From NCBI GenBank assembly GCA_040401695.1, contig JBBANY010000026.1, positions 1 to 27,554 of the forward strand: DNA of 27,554 bases, in the 5' to 3' direction. The translations under genes and the position numbers were made by a program. This DNA is from F1-20-MAGs119 sp040401695 (GTDB lineage: Bacteria; Actinomycetota; Acidimicrobiia; Acidimicrobiales; Ilumatobacteraceae). Below are positions 13,965 through 22,011 of this stretch, in pieces; the first letter of the stretch is position 1, and every line of letters begins with the position of its first letter. The notes below the pieces were generated by a model. It did not search any database. It saw nothing but the letters and a program-made list of their open reading frames with translations, and was not told the DNA's origin.

Positions 13965-16670
13965 TTATGGACAGGTGAGGTAACCCGACTTCGGCGCAGC
14001 CGACACCTGGAAGGCAACGGTCGTGCCAAGGCCCTTCGTGTCGCGCGCGGTGACGGTGCCCACCAGCTCGAGCCAACCACCTGCGGGTACGCCGAGCGCA
14101 ACGGTGTACTTGTTCGCCTGGCCCGCCACCGCCGCGAAGCTGGAAGCGGGGGTGTTGCGGGTCTCGCTGCCGTCCGGCGACGAGGCGAAAGCCGCGAAGC
14201 CGGAAACGTTGATGCCACCGTCGCTGTCACTTGCGGTGAGTGTGAGGACCGGCTGGTTCTCGCCGAGTCCCGAACATGCGGTGACTTTCACGGTCGGCGC
14301 CTTGTTCACCGCGGTTGTGGTGGCAGCGGGCTTGGCCGTTGTCGTAGGTGCCTTCACCGTGGTCGCCGAGGCAACCGTCGTTGCCGTCGCGGGTGCGACG
14401 GTCGTGGTTGCAGCGACCGGCGCGGTGGTTGGCGCCGTCGTCGTTGCCGGTGCAGACGTCGTGTCGACCACAGTCGTCGCCGCAGCAACGGTCGTCGTCG
14501 GCGCAACCGTCACGGCCGGTGCTTCGGTCGTGTCGGTTGTTCCACTTGCCGAGGCGTCGCCCGATGTCGAGCCACCGTCGCCCGGTTCCGGTGCGGGTGT
14601 GTCACCACAACCCGGCAACTGCGCGAGTTCGTAGACGCGTGCATTGCGCGGGCCCGACCAGCCGCCGTTTTCGTAGAACCAGGGCAGTCCGTCGGGGGCG
14701 ATGTACACCATTCCGTCCGTCCACTGTGTCCTGTCGGTTGGCGGACATGGATCGCAAGCAGGGAAGTCGCGGAGGTTGTAGCGACGTGCGCCGCTCGATG
14801 ATGTCCAGCCGCCGTGTTCATAGGTCCACACCGTGCCGTCGGCATCCTTCAGCTGTGTTCCCGACTGTCCGGGTGTGAGCGGAGGACACGGTGGCAGGTT
14901 GCAATTCTCGTCCCAGCCGTTCAGGTCCGATGCGTACGTACGGGACTCGCCGGCTTCGTTCGTCCAACGTCCATCCGTGAAAGTCCACAACTTCCCGTCA
15001 GAGTCGACATAAGTCGATCCCTCGGCTGCGCCCTCTTTCGGCGGGCAGGGGTTGCAGTTGTTCGACCAGCCCGGAAGGTCGCGCAGATAGGTGCGGCGCG
15101 TTCCGTTCACGGTGTTCGTCCACATCGAGTCGGTGTACGTCCACAACTGACCGTTCGAGTCGACGTAGCGGTCACCCGTTGCCGTGGTGAGCGGCGGACA
15201 CGGAAGCGTGCAGTCGTCGCTCGTTGCGGTCCACTCGGCAACGCGGTCGTCGGTCAATTCCGTCGGAGCCGCAGCACCGGCCGGATTGATGACGACCGTG
15301 CCCTGTGAGGCGGGAGAATCCTCGGGCACGGTTGCCGTCACCGGCAGGCCGGCAGCATCGCGCTGGTATGTCGCGGATTCATTGACGCACGGGTCACAGG
15401 CATCCGTGTAACCGGGAATGTCGGTGACGTACGAGACGGAGGTTCCCGTCGCCTGGTTGACCCAGCGACCTTCCTTCAGTTCCCAGATCGTGCCGTCCTT
15501 GTCGGCATAAGTTGCCCCCGTCACGGCGTTGATTGGTGGACACGGGTTGCACTCGGGATTGTTCTTCATCAGCTCGGCCGTGGTGAGCGCGGCGGAGTCG
15601 CTGCGCCAATAAATGGTGCCGGCAGCTGAGTATTCGGATGTCCAGCGGGTTCCATCGGGAGCGATGTACACCACGCCGTCGCGGCCGACGTTGACGTCGA
15701 TACAGGGAACACAACCGTCTTGATAACCGGGTAATTCGGCGAGTGAACCGACCGGTTTCTGCGGCCGACCGAGCGGCCAGTAGGCGGTGTCTTCGCGAAT
15801 CCACAGTTCGCCGTTCCCGTCGGCGACGATGTCGCCGTACTTCACCGAGTCTTCAGGGGGACACTCGAGCACCGTCGTCCCGGGCGATGTCGTCGTCGTC
15901 GCATCGACTGCAGTGTCCGTGACGACCGTTGTCTCCGTGACGATTGTGGTGTCCGTGGTGATCGTCGTTTCGGTTGCCGCTGTCGTTTCGACCGCAGTCG
16001 TTGTGTCGCTCGCCAGGGTCGTGTCGGTGGCGGAGTCGGTCACGGCCTGGATCAACTCTTCGCTGAGGCGCTCGTTTTCGGCTTTGGCCGTCTTCACCGG
16101 GTCCTTCGATGCGATGAGTGGATTGCCGCATGCGCACCGGGCGCGCGGCATGCCGTCGGCATCGACCAGAACGGCAGTACCGGCTTCGATCACAGCGGGG
16201 TATCCGTAGGCGTTCCCGCCGCGGAAACCGAACATGGTGACCTTCACGTTCTGGGCAAGGATCATCGGTGTCAACGAATCGAGGAATGCGGGGATCTCGG
16301 ACATGCCGATCTGCTGCGTTCGGGCCCATGCCCGTGCGCGATCGGGATGAAGGCTGAAGAACTCTTTCATCCCGTCGATGTCGCACATGTTCGCACCCGA
16401 CCCTCCGTAGGTGCGGCCGGGAACGACGTACAGATTGTCGCTGTTCGAGTCGATCTCGCCCGTCTGGATGCTGAAGGGTCCTTCTGCCGCCGCGGTCGCA
16501 AACGACGAACTGAAAGCGTCGGGCCCGACCGAGCCGACTCTTGCGAGGAAAGTGGAATCCGATTCACTCGGCCCGTCGTCGCCACCCGATGCCGTGATGA
16601 AGACGACGACGCCGGCAACCAGTGCGACGAGAATGAGGAGAGACGAAACGAGTCGACCGCGGTTTTTCAC
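13965..16670 (-). CDS. Membrane-anchored modular protein: DUF6777-like domain, eight Cys-bounded repeats, C-terminal Ig-like domain
   Basis: A 901-aa protein with an N-terminal membrane anchor (residues 5-29, LLILVALVAGVVVF) and the rest outside. Residues about 75-185 match the actinobacterial DUF6777 layout: YVVPGRTYGGSGANMCDI, HPDRARAWARTQQI, VTMFGFRGG, AVLVDADGMPRARCACGN. A Thr/Asp-rich linker follows, then eight repeats (about 270-688), a long Thr/Ala/Val linker and a C-terminal Ig- or cadherin-like domain (about 800-901; LTASDSDGGINVSGF) ending in a Cys. Function is unknown; a cell-surface or wall-associated binding role is a guess. I chose the GTG at 16670, preceded by GGGGGA, because the upstream ATG at 16709 would lengthen the signal region and lies only 8 nt from the divergent gene's start. 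It converges on lacZ with a 3-nt gap. Confidence 0.75.
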   Translation of the reverse strand: MKNRGRLVSSLLILVALVAGVVVFITASGGDDGPSESDSTFLARVGSVGPDAFSSSFATAAAEGPFSIQTGEIDSNSDNLYVVPGRTYGGSGANMCDIDGMKEFFSLHPDRARAWARTQQIGMSEIPAFLDSLTPMILAQNVKVTMFGFRGGNAYGYPAVIEAGTAVLVDADGMPRARCACGNPLIASKDPVKTAKAENERLSEELIQAVTDSATDTTLASDTTTAVETTAATETTITTDTTIVTETTVVTDTAVDATTTTSPGTTVLECPPEDSVKYGDIVADGNGELWIREDTAYWPLGRPQKPVGSLAELPGYQDGCVPCIDVNVGRDGVVYIAPDGTRWTSEYSAAGTIYWRSDSAALTTAELMKNNPECNPCPPINAVTGATYADKDGTIWELKEGRWVNQATGTSVSYVTDIPGYTDACDPCVNESATYQRDAAGLPVTATVPEDSPASQGTVVINPAGAAAPTELTDDRVAEWTATSDDCTLPCPPLTTATGDRYVDSNGQLWTYTDSMWTNTVNGTRRTYLRDLPGWSNNCNPCPPKEGAAEGSTYVDSDGKLWTFTDGRWTNEAGESRTYASDLNGWDENCNLPPCPPLTPGQSGTQLKDADGTVWTYEHGGWTSSSGARRYNLRDFPACDPCPPTDRTQWTDGMVYIAPDGLPWFYENGGWSGPRNARVYELAQLPGCGDTPAPEPGDGGSTSGDASASGTTDTTEAPAVTVAPTTTVAAATTVVDTTSAPATTTAPTTAPVAATTTVAPATATTVASATTVKAPTTTAKPAATTTAVNKAPTVKVTACSGLGENQPVLTLTASDSDGGINVSGFAAFASSPDGSETRNTPASSFAAVAGQANKYTVALGVPAGGWLELVGTVTARDTKGLGTTVAFQVSAAPKSGYLTCP
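14607..15863 (-). repeat. Eight tandem Cys-bounded protein repeats of about 50 residues
   Basis: Each unit begins near CPP and ends with a Cys. The consensus is P-C-P-P, a short loop, G-x-x-Y-x-D-x-D-G-x-x-W-x-Y-x-x-G-x-W-T-N, a turn, Y-x-x-D-L-P-G-W-x-x-x-C. Units 3, 5, 6, 7 and 8 are the best copies (for example YVDSNGQLWTYTDSMWTN and YVDSDGKLWTFTDGRWTN). Units 1 and 2 are diverged, and unit 4 has lost the aromatic core. First and last Cys of a unit could form one disulfide per repeat. Confidence 0.8.
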
Positions 16671-16704
16671 AGTTCCCCCAAATTTTGAACGTTGTTCACG
16701 ATGG

Positions 16705-16710
16705 TACATT
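16705..16710 (+). promoter_or_regulatory. Putative leaderless promoter (-10 box) of the acyl-CoA ligase gene
   Basis: TACATT ends exactly 6 nt before the ATG at 16717 (spacer TCTTCG), and there is no Shine-Dalgarno sequence. Confidence 0.5.
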
Positions 16711-16716
16711 TCTTCG

Positions 16717-18405
16717 ATGTCGCATGGGGTGAATGAGTCTGAAGTGGTCGCAAGGCTGACCGGTCCGGGCGGAGCCTTCGAAATTCAGACGGTGCCGGTT
16801 CGCGGCGTGCCGCTCAGGGTGTTCGCAACAGCGCCATCGTCGTTGCGTGATCTGTGGTTGATCGGTGCGGCCCGCGGGGACGTCCCGTACCTCATTTACG
16901 GTGACGAAGTCATCACGTTCGGGCGCGCACATCAGATGGTGTGTTCCCTCGCGCGATGGTTGACCGACCACGGCGTGGAAAAAGGTGACCGCGTCGCAAT
17001 CGGCATGCGCAACTACCCCGAGTGGGCCATCGCCTACTGGGCGATTCAGTGCGTCGGCGGCATCAGCGTCAGTCTGAACGCGTGGTGGATCGCCGAGGAA
17101 CTCAAGTACGCGCTGTCGGATTCCGAGACCACCGTTGTGATCGTCGACGGCGAGCGCCTCGATCGATTGAGCGACGAACTCTTGCATGAGGTGGGTGTGC
17201 GTCACGTGGTCGTCGTGCGTGGCGATGCCCGACCCGGCACGACGGCGTGGACTGATGCCGTCTCCGACACGGCTGCAGAGCTGCCCGAAGCTGACATTGC
17301 GCCAGATGATGATGCAACGATTCTCTACACGTCGGGCACCACCGGATTCCCGAAGGGCGCCGTTGGCAGCAACCGCAACCACGTCACCAACGTGTGGAAC
17401 GGCCTGTTTCGTGCCGCGCAAAACGCGGCCCTCGCCGACCCGAATGCCCCGAAGCCGGCGGTCAAGCGTCAACCGACCGCGCTGTGGACGTTTCCGTTCT
17501 TTCACATCGCGGGCGTCACCGGTGTCAGCGTGGCGCCGGCCACGGGTGGTGCGCTCGTCACGCAATACAAGTGGGATCCGGCCGAGGCTTTGCGACTGAT
17601 CGAGAAACACAAGGTCACCCAGATTTCCGGTGTCCCTGCGGTGATTCGGTCGCTACTCGAGCACCCCGACTACGACAAGCACGATCTTTCGAGTTTGTCG
17701 ACGATTTCGCAGGGCGGATCACCCGTGCCGCCAGATTCGATTGCGCGCATCCAAAGTGATTTCTCGGGCAAGGTCAGCCCGACGAACGGCTACGGCCTCA
17801 CCGAAACGACGTCCGCCGTCGTGGGCAACGCGGGCAAGGCGTACTTCGGCAAGAAAGATTCGGTGGGCCAGCCGATGATCGGTACCGACATTCGTATCGT
17901 CGACGAACAGAGCAACGATCTTGCAACGGGTCAAATCGGTGAAGTCTGGATTCAGAGCCCGATGAACGTGCGGGGCTACTGGAACAAACCCGAGGCCACC
18001 GAGAAGTCGTTCACCAACGGCTGGTTCCATTCGGGTGATGCGGGATACGTTGACGAAGACGGTTTTCTCTTCGTTGTCGACCGCATCAAGGACATGGTCA
18101 TACGCGGCGGTGAGAACGTTTACTGCGCCGAAGTCGAAGCGATGGTGTTCGAACACGAGTCCGTCGCCGACTGCGCCGTGTTCGGTGTGCCCCATCCGAC
18201 GCTCATGGAAGAGGTTGCGTTGGTCGTGGTGCCAAAAGACGGACACGGTGTGCAATCAACCGACGCACTCGTTGCGCATTTGAAGTCGCGCCTGGCATCG
18301 TTCAAGGTTCCGGCCCACGTGTTCTGGACGAACGACCCGCTGCCACGCAATGCGACCGGCAAGGTGTTGAAGAAAGACCTTCGCGAGACTTACGGCAAGA
18401 AGTAG
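16717..18405 (+). CDS. Acyl-CoA ligase (class I AMP-forming, FadD-like)
   Basis: A 562-aa cytoplasmic enzyme that activates a carboxylic acid with ATP and CoA. It shows the P-loop-like A3 motif ILYTSGTTGFPKGAV, the A5 motif YGLTETTSAV, the A7/A8 region FHSGDAGYVDEDGF followed by DRIKDMVIRGGENVYCAEVE, and the C-terminal catalytic Lys in RNATGKVLKKDLRE. Length fits the long/medium-chain acyl-CoA synthetase group. The chain length of the substrate cannot be told. I chose the ATG at 16717 rather than in-frame upstream codons because those overlap the divergent gene and this ATG has a well-placed -10 box. It is a single-gene unit closed by a strong terminator. Confidence 0.9.
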   Translation: MSHGVNESEVVARLTGPGGAFEIQTVPVRGVPLRVFATAPSSLRDLWLIGAARGDVPYLIYGDEVITFGRAHQMVCSLARWLTDHGVEKGDRVAIGMRNYPEWAIAYWAIQCVGGISVSLNAWWIAEELKYALSDSETTVVIVDGERLDRLSDELLHEVGVRHVVVVRGDARPGTTAWTDAVSDTAAELPEADIAPDDDATILYTSGTTGFPKGAVGSNRNHVTNVWNGLFRAAQNAALADPNAPKPAVKRQPTALWTFPFFHIAGVTGVSVAPATGGALVTQYKWDPAEALRLIEKHKVTQISGVPAVIRSLLEHPDYDKHDLSSLSTISQGGSPVPPDSIARIQSDFSGKVSPTNGYGLTETTSAVVGNAGKAYFGKKDSVGQPMIGTDIRIVDEQSNDLATGQIGEVWIQSPMNVRGYWNKPEATEKSFTNGWFHSGDAGYVDEDGFLFVVDRIKDMVIRGGENVYCAEVEAMVFEHESVADCAVFGVPHPTLMEEVALVVVPKDGHGVQSTDALVAHLKSRLASFKVPAHVFWTNDPLPRNATGKVLKKDLRETYGKK

Positions 18406-18420
18406 GCAACAGGAAATGAA

Positions 18421-18446
18421 AAGGCCCGCCCCGAAGGGCGGGCCTT
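18421..18446. terminator. Strong bidirectional intrinsic terminator
   Basis: AAGGCCCGCCC (18421-18431), loop CGAA, GGGCGGGCCTT (18436-18446): a perfect 11-bp GC-rich stem with a tetraloop. It lies between the convergent acyl-CoA ligase and the 16-residue repeat protein gene. The minus strand has the better T-rich tail (TTTTCATTT). Confidence 0.9.
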
Positions 18447-18464
18447 CACCTGAAGTTCGAACGA

Positions 18465-20447
18465 CTAGTTCTTCAGTGCGTCCTGTGCTTCCTTGGGAAG
18501 TGCCTTCACGAATGCAGCCGCGAGGGACTTGACCTCGGCAGGAGTCAGGCCGTCGAGTTGCTCGGCCGTCATCGAGTCGGCCACCTTCGGGCTGAGTGCC
18601 TTCAACTGCTTCGTAGTCATTGCCTCGATCTGGTCGGGCTGAAGCACTTCGGCCTGGCCGTCGTTCATCTTTGCGATGGCCGTGGGGAGTAGTGAAGGAA
18701 TCTTCTCCGGATCGATTTCCGCCAGCGATTCGGGTGCCAGCTTGATGAACTGCGTCGGCTTGATCGCCTTCAGCACTTTTGCGCTGATTTCATCGATCTG
18801 CTCCGGTGACAACACCGCCATCATGGTTGCCTTCAGCTTCGCCATTTGTTCCGGGGTCATTCCCTGGAACGCCTGCGGAGCCATCTGGTCGAGTTGGTCG
18901 GGCTTCATCGCTGCGAAGGTCTTGGCGGCGAGGCTCTTCATTTGGTCGGGCTGCATGCCGGCCATTGCCTCGGCTGCCATCGCTGCCATCTTCTTCGGAT
19001 CCATTGCCTTGAAGATCGAGGCACCCATCTTCGCCATCTGGTCGGGCGAAAGTCCACCAAGTGCGTCGGTTGCCATCGACTTGAACTGCTCGGGCGTCAT
19101 ACCGGCAAGTGCTTCGGGCGACATGTTCTCCATCTTCGACTTGTCGAAGGTGCTGAACAGCTTTGCGCCCATTGCCTTCATCTGTTCGGGCGTCATTCCT
19201 TGAAGTGCCTCGGGTGCCATCGCTTTCATCTGCTCGGGTGTCAAACCCTTCATCGCCTCGGGATTCATCTTCATCATCTGGTCGGGGCTGAGCAGTTTGA
19301 GTGCGTCGGGCTTCAGGCCGGCGACGGACTTCATGTCGAAGTTCTTGAATTCGTCGGGAGCAAGTGTCTTCAGCTCCTCGAGGGAGAGACCCTTGCTGGG
19401 GTCGAAGTTGGCCGGCAATTTGCCGACCATCTTGTCGAGCGACAGTGCACCCTCGGGCAACTTGAAACCTGCGGGCACTTCGATGCCGCCGGGAAGTTCC
19501 ATCTTTCCGCCCGGTGCTGCGGTGCCTCCGGGTGCCGCCTTGTTCGAGGAGGCAACCAACTTGCGCAACGACGTTTGGTCGAGTGTCGCGGTACCGGATC
19601 CGCCCGCGACCCATTCGCCTCCGGGAAGTCCCTTGCACATCATCTCGATGAACGGCAGTGATTGACCGGGCATTGCTTCGACCTTTGCGTACGACACGCC
19701 GGCCACCTTGCACACGCCGGGAACGGATCCACCGCCGATGAGACTGGCAAGCGAGCCGCCACCGGCTGCTCCACCACCGGTTGGCATTGCGCCACCGGGT
19801 GCCGCAGTGCCGCCGCCGGGCGCCGCACCCGCGGGCGGTGCCATTTTCTCTGCATCGAAGATCACGCTCGACTTCTCACCGGCAGTGAAGGTGCCCTGCG
19901 CCATCTTGCACATCGCTTCGTCGAATGGCTTCGACATGGGGCCCATCTTCGCCGAGCCGTACTTCGTGCCACCGATGGTGCACACGCCTGCGGCGCCACC
20001 AGCAGTCGGCATGCCGGGCATCGACGGTAGTGCACCCGCTGCACCGCCGGTTGTTCCACCGGACGTGCCACCCGTCGTACCACCTGTCGTTCCTCCCGAC
20101 GTGCCGCCGGTGCTCGGAGCCGGGGTCGTTGCAGCGCCGCCACCTGCCGGAGGTGTCGCACCACCCATCGAGGCAGCATCGAACTCAAGGCTCGATGTTC
20201 CGGTGCCCCACGTTCCCGTTGCGCCAATGCACATCTGGTCGGTGAAGGCAATGCTGCCCATCGGCGTCTTGATCTTGCCGTACTTCGTGCCGTTGATGGT
20301 GCAGACTCCACTCGCCGTACTGCCTGCGCCCGGCAAAGGAATTCCGCCCGGCGGGCGAGGTAAGGCGTTCGCGGCCGCGGGAAGCCCGAGAGCGACGGCG
20401 GCAGAAATTCCGACGATTGTGTGCGTGAGTTTCCGCGTGAGTTTCAT
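18465..20447 (-). CDS. Secreted repeat protein: three Cys-pair modules and 18 tandem 16-residue repeats
   Basis: I do not recognise a named family. The 660-aa protein has a signal peptide (MKLTRKLTHT..., cut near ANA-LPR). Three related modules follow, each about 50 residues with G-V-C-x-x-x-G-x-x-Y and a second Cys 24-25 residues later: Cys 49/73, 156/180 and 246/271. Gly/Thr/Ala/Pro-rich linkers separate them, including a GGT-rich stretch at 112-136. Residues 354-641 are 18 tandem repeats of exactly 16 residues, rich in Met (consensus MTPEQMKAMAPEALQG), probably helical, then a short tail without membrane or sorting signal. The ATG at 20447 has an AAAGG site upstream; an in-frame ATG at 20462 would add five residues. 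Exported scaffold, adhesin or metal-binding roles are all possible; nothing in the context decides. Confidence 0.78.
   Translation of the reverse strand: MKLTRKLTHTIVGISAAVALGLPAAANALPRPPGGIPLPGAGSTASGVCTINGTKYGKIKTPMGSIAFTDQMCIGATGTWGTGTSSLEFDAASMGGATPPAGGGAATTPAPSTGGTSGGTTGGTTGGTSGGTTGGAAGALPSMPGMPTAGGAAGVCTIGGTKYGSAKMGPMSKPFDEAMCKMAQGTFTAGEKSSVIFDAEKMAPPAGAAPGGGTAAPGGAMPTGGGAAGGGSLASLIGGGSVPGVCKVAGVSYAKVEAMPGQSLPFIEMMCKGLPGGEWVAGGSGTATLDQTSLRKLVASSNKAAPGGTAAPGGKMELPGGIEVPAGFKLPEGALSLDKMVGKLPANFDPSKGLSLEELKTLAPDEFKNFDMKSVAGLKPDALKLLSPDQMMKMNPEAMKGLTPEQMKAMAPEALQGMTPEQMKAMGAKLFSTFDKSKMENMSPEALAGMTPEQFKSMATDALGGLSPDQMAKMGASIFKAMDPKKMAAMAAEAMAGMQPDQMKSLAAKTFAAMKPDQLDQMAPQAFQGMTPEQMAKLKATMMAVLSPEQIDEISAKVLKAIKPTQFIKLAPESLAEIDPEKIPSLLPTAIAKMNDGQAEVLQPDQIEAMTTKQLKALSPKVADSMTAEQLDGLTPAEVKSLAAAFVKALPKEAQDALKN
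18525..19388 (-). repeat. 18 tandem 48-bp units coding a 16-residue repeat
   Basis: Counting from LSLEELKTLAPDEFKN to MTAEQLDGLTPAEVKS gives 18 units without a single length change. The consensus is [ML]-[TS]-P-[ED]-Q-[ML]-K-x-[ML]-x-P-[ED]-A-[LF]-x-G. Each unit is itself two related octets (MTPEQMKA and MAPEALQG), so the underlying period is 8 residues or 24 bp. Central units (3-7, 11, 12) are the most alike; the ends are diverged, as in an old array. Confidence 0.9.
19569..20309 (-). repeat. Three related Cys-pair modules of about 50 residues
   Basis: Modules lie at about 20163-20309, 19842-19988 and 19569-19718. Shared features are GVC(T/K)-x-x-G-x-x-Y-(G/A)-K/S, a P-F or A-F turn, a second Cys 24-25 residues after the first, and a C-terminal strand ending F-D or L-D. 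The first two share GTKYG. They probably arose by duplication within the gene. Confidence 0.75.
20034..20117 (-). repeat. Short-period repeat coding a Gly/Thr-rich linker
   Basis: Codes a (T/S)-G-G-T/S run (TGGTSGGTTGG and similar) with a 12-bp period in DNA. This low-complexity stretch is likely to vary in length between strains. Confidence 0.7.
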
Positions 20448-20509
20448 GGTGGCCTTTCTCATGACCCGTATTACGCGCAAGGGTAGCCAAGGAGTCAGGG
20501 GTGCGGAAG

Positions 20510-20515
20510 TAGCCT
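20510..20515 (+). promoter_or_regulatory. Possible -10 box of engB
   Basis: TAGCCT ends 7 nt before the GTG at 20523, and there is no close Shine-Dalgarno sequence; an AAGGAG at 20489-20494 is too far away. Weak support. Confidence 0.25.
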
Positions 20516-20522
20516 CGGCGCC

Positions 20523-21110
20523 GTGTCCGGCCCGCTTCGACTGAGTTTCGTGAAGTCGGTGTCCGACCACCGTGATCTGCCTGAACTTGCCGTCGAGGTG
20601 GCCGTGGTGGGCAGGTCGAATGTGGGGAAGTCGTCGCTGATCAACGCCCTGGCCAACCACAAGAACCTGGCGAAGGTGTCGAAGACGCCGGGTCGTACCC
20701 AGTTGATCAACCTGTTTTCTTTGTCCTACTCGACCGGTGTAGTCGACCTTCCCGGCTACGGCTACGCAGCGGTTCCGAGTCGGGTCAAAGCGGGCTGGGG
20801 CAAGATGATCGAGTCGTATCTCGTCGAGCGCGAAAGTCTCGCGGAAGTGCTCGTGCTCGTCGACGGTGAAATCGGTCCGACAAAGTTGGATGTGCAGATG
20901 ATCGAGTACCTGCATGCAAACGACGTTCCGATGCAGATCGTTGCGACAAAGCACGACAAGGTCAAGTCATCGAAGCGCGACACGCGCAAGCGTGAGCTCG
21001 CCGCGGGTTGCGGGGTGGCTCAGAAAGAGGTCATGTGGGTCAGTGCCGATTCGGGTGTCGGAATCGATGCGCTGCGGGCCCACATCTTTGGTGTTCTGAA
21101 AAATGACTGA
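20523..21110 (+). CDS. engB: EngB/YsxC (YihA) ribosome-assembly GTPase
   Basis: A 195-aa cytoplasmic GTPase needed for assembly of the large ribosomal subunit in bacteria that have it. It shows G1 GRSNVGKSS, the G2 region KTPGRTQLIN, G3 DLPGYGYA, G4 TKHDK and the G5 region SADSGVG, all typical of EngB, and family length. The GTG at 20523 leaves a short N-terminus (MSGPLRLSFVKSV). The stop lies inside the next gene (8-nt overlap), so it is coupled to the EamA transporter. Confidence 0.95.
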   Translation: MSGPLRLSFVKSVSDHRDLPELAVEVAVVGRSNVGKSSLINALANHKNLAKVSKTPGRTQLINLFSLSYSTGVVDLPGYGYAAVPSRVKAGWGKMIESYLVERESLAEVLVLVDGEIGPTKLDVQMIEYLHANDVPMQIVATKHDKVKSSKRDTRKRELAAGCGVAQKEVMWVSADSGVGIDALRAHIFGVLKND

Positions 21111-22002
21111 CAAACGCGCGGGAATCTCGTGGATTCTCGTTTCGGCGATGGCGTATTCGCTTTTCACCGTGATGGCGAAGCGATTGCTCGACGAAATCGG
21201 CCCGACCGATGTTCTTTTCTGGCGGTTCGTGATTGCGACACCCGTCATTTGGGCGGTGGTTCTACTTCGTGCCCGCACCCGCCGTGGCCCCAACCCACTC
21301 CACGTCGAATGGCACCCACGATTCGCGATGGGACTGCTCTTCGGACTTCTCGCGTGGTTCGCCTTTGTCGGTGTCGACAAGTTGCCGGGAGACCTCTACG
21401 TCATCATCATCTACACGTATCCCGCAATGGTTGCGGTTGGTGCGCGGTTGTTGGGCAAGCCTGCAACGCGACAGTTGTGGACGGCACTTGCCATCACGAC
21501 CGTTGGCATCGCGCTCACGGTGCCCGAGATCTTCGATGGTTCCCAGGACGCCGCTCTGTTCGGCTTCGTTCTGACGCTTTTCAACGCGGCCTTGTATGCC
21601 GGCTACATCCTCTACAGCGAACGGATCGTGAACGACACGAAGGGACACCATCTGGCGGGCGACAGTTTCGTGGCGGCCGCATGGGGGATGGTGGGCTCTC
21701 TCGTCGTGGGAACCGTCGTTGCCTTGGCCTCGGGCGGAATTTCTCTTCCGAACACGGGCCTCGCCGTGGTGTGCATGTTCGGTCTCGGCATCGTCAGCAC
21801 GGTCGTCTCACAGACCGCCTTTTTCCTCGGCGTATCGAAGTTGGGGCCGGCACCGGCGGCACTGGTTGCCGCGAGCGAACCGGTGATGGCATTGACGTGG
21901 TTGGTGCTGTTCCTCGATGAGTCGATGCGCGCGATACAAGTGGCCGGAGCGGCGCTCGTCATCGTTGGTGTCGTGTGGTCGCAACGCACGCAACCTGACT
22001 GA
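21103..22002 (+). CDS. EamA/DMT family transporter
   Basis: A 299-aa inner-membrane protein with about ten hydrophobic segments arranged as two EamA repeats (each about 140 residues; the first begins GISWILVSAMAYSLFTVMAKRLL, cited by its start GISWILVSAMAYSLF, the second near FGFVLTLFNAALYAGYI). The motif ASEPVMALTWLVLFLDE near the end is typical (family E-P-V-x-A). Members export amino acids, metabolites or drugs; the substrate is unknown. The ATG at 21103 overlaps the engB stop by 8 nt (ATGACTGA). Confidence 0.88.
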   Translation: MTDKRAGISWILVSAMAYSLFTVMAKRLLDEIGPTDVLFWRFVIATPVIWAVVLLRARTRRGPNPLHVEWHPRFAMGLLFGLLAWFAFVGVDKLPGDLYVIIIYTYPAMVAVGARLLGKPATRQLWTALAITTVGIALTVPEIFDGSQDAALFGFVLTLFNAALYAGYILYSERIVNDTKGHHLAGDSFVAAAWGMVGSLVVGTVVALASGGISLPNTGLAVVCMFGLGIVSTVVSQTAFFLGVSKLGPAPAALVAASEPVMALTWLVLFLDESMRAIQVAGAALVIVGVVWSQRTQPD

Positions 22003-22011
22003 GCGATCTGT

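Noticed and set aside
14288..14565. Thr/Ala/Val-rich stretch as a tandem DNA repeat or recombination site
   Set aside because: It has no fixed period in DNA; it is an ordinary low-complexity linker in the exported protein.
18525..19388. Regular 48-bp repeat array resembling CRISPR spacing
   Set aside because: The units are contiguous, diverged and in frame; they code a 16-residue protein repeat and there are no unique spacers or cas genes.
13965..20447. Treating the two large modular proteins and the acyl-CoA ligase as one secretion or surface-assembly system
   Set aside because: They lie on opposite strands in separate transcription units, are split by a strong terminator, and show no sorting signals or secretion genes that tie them together.
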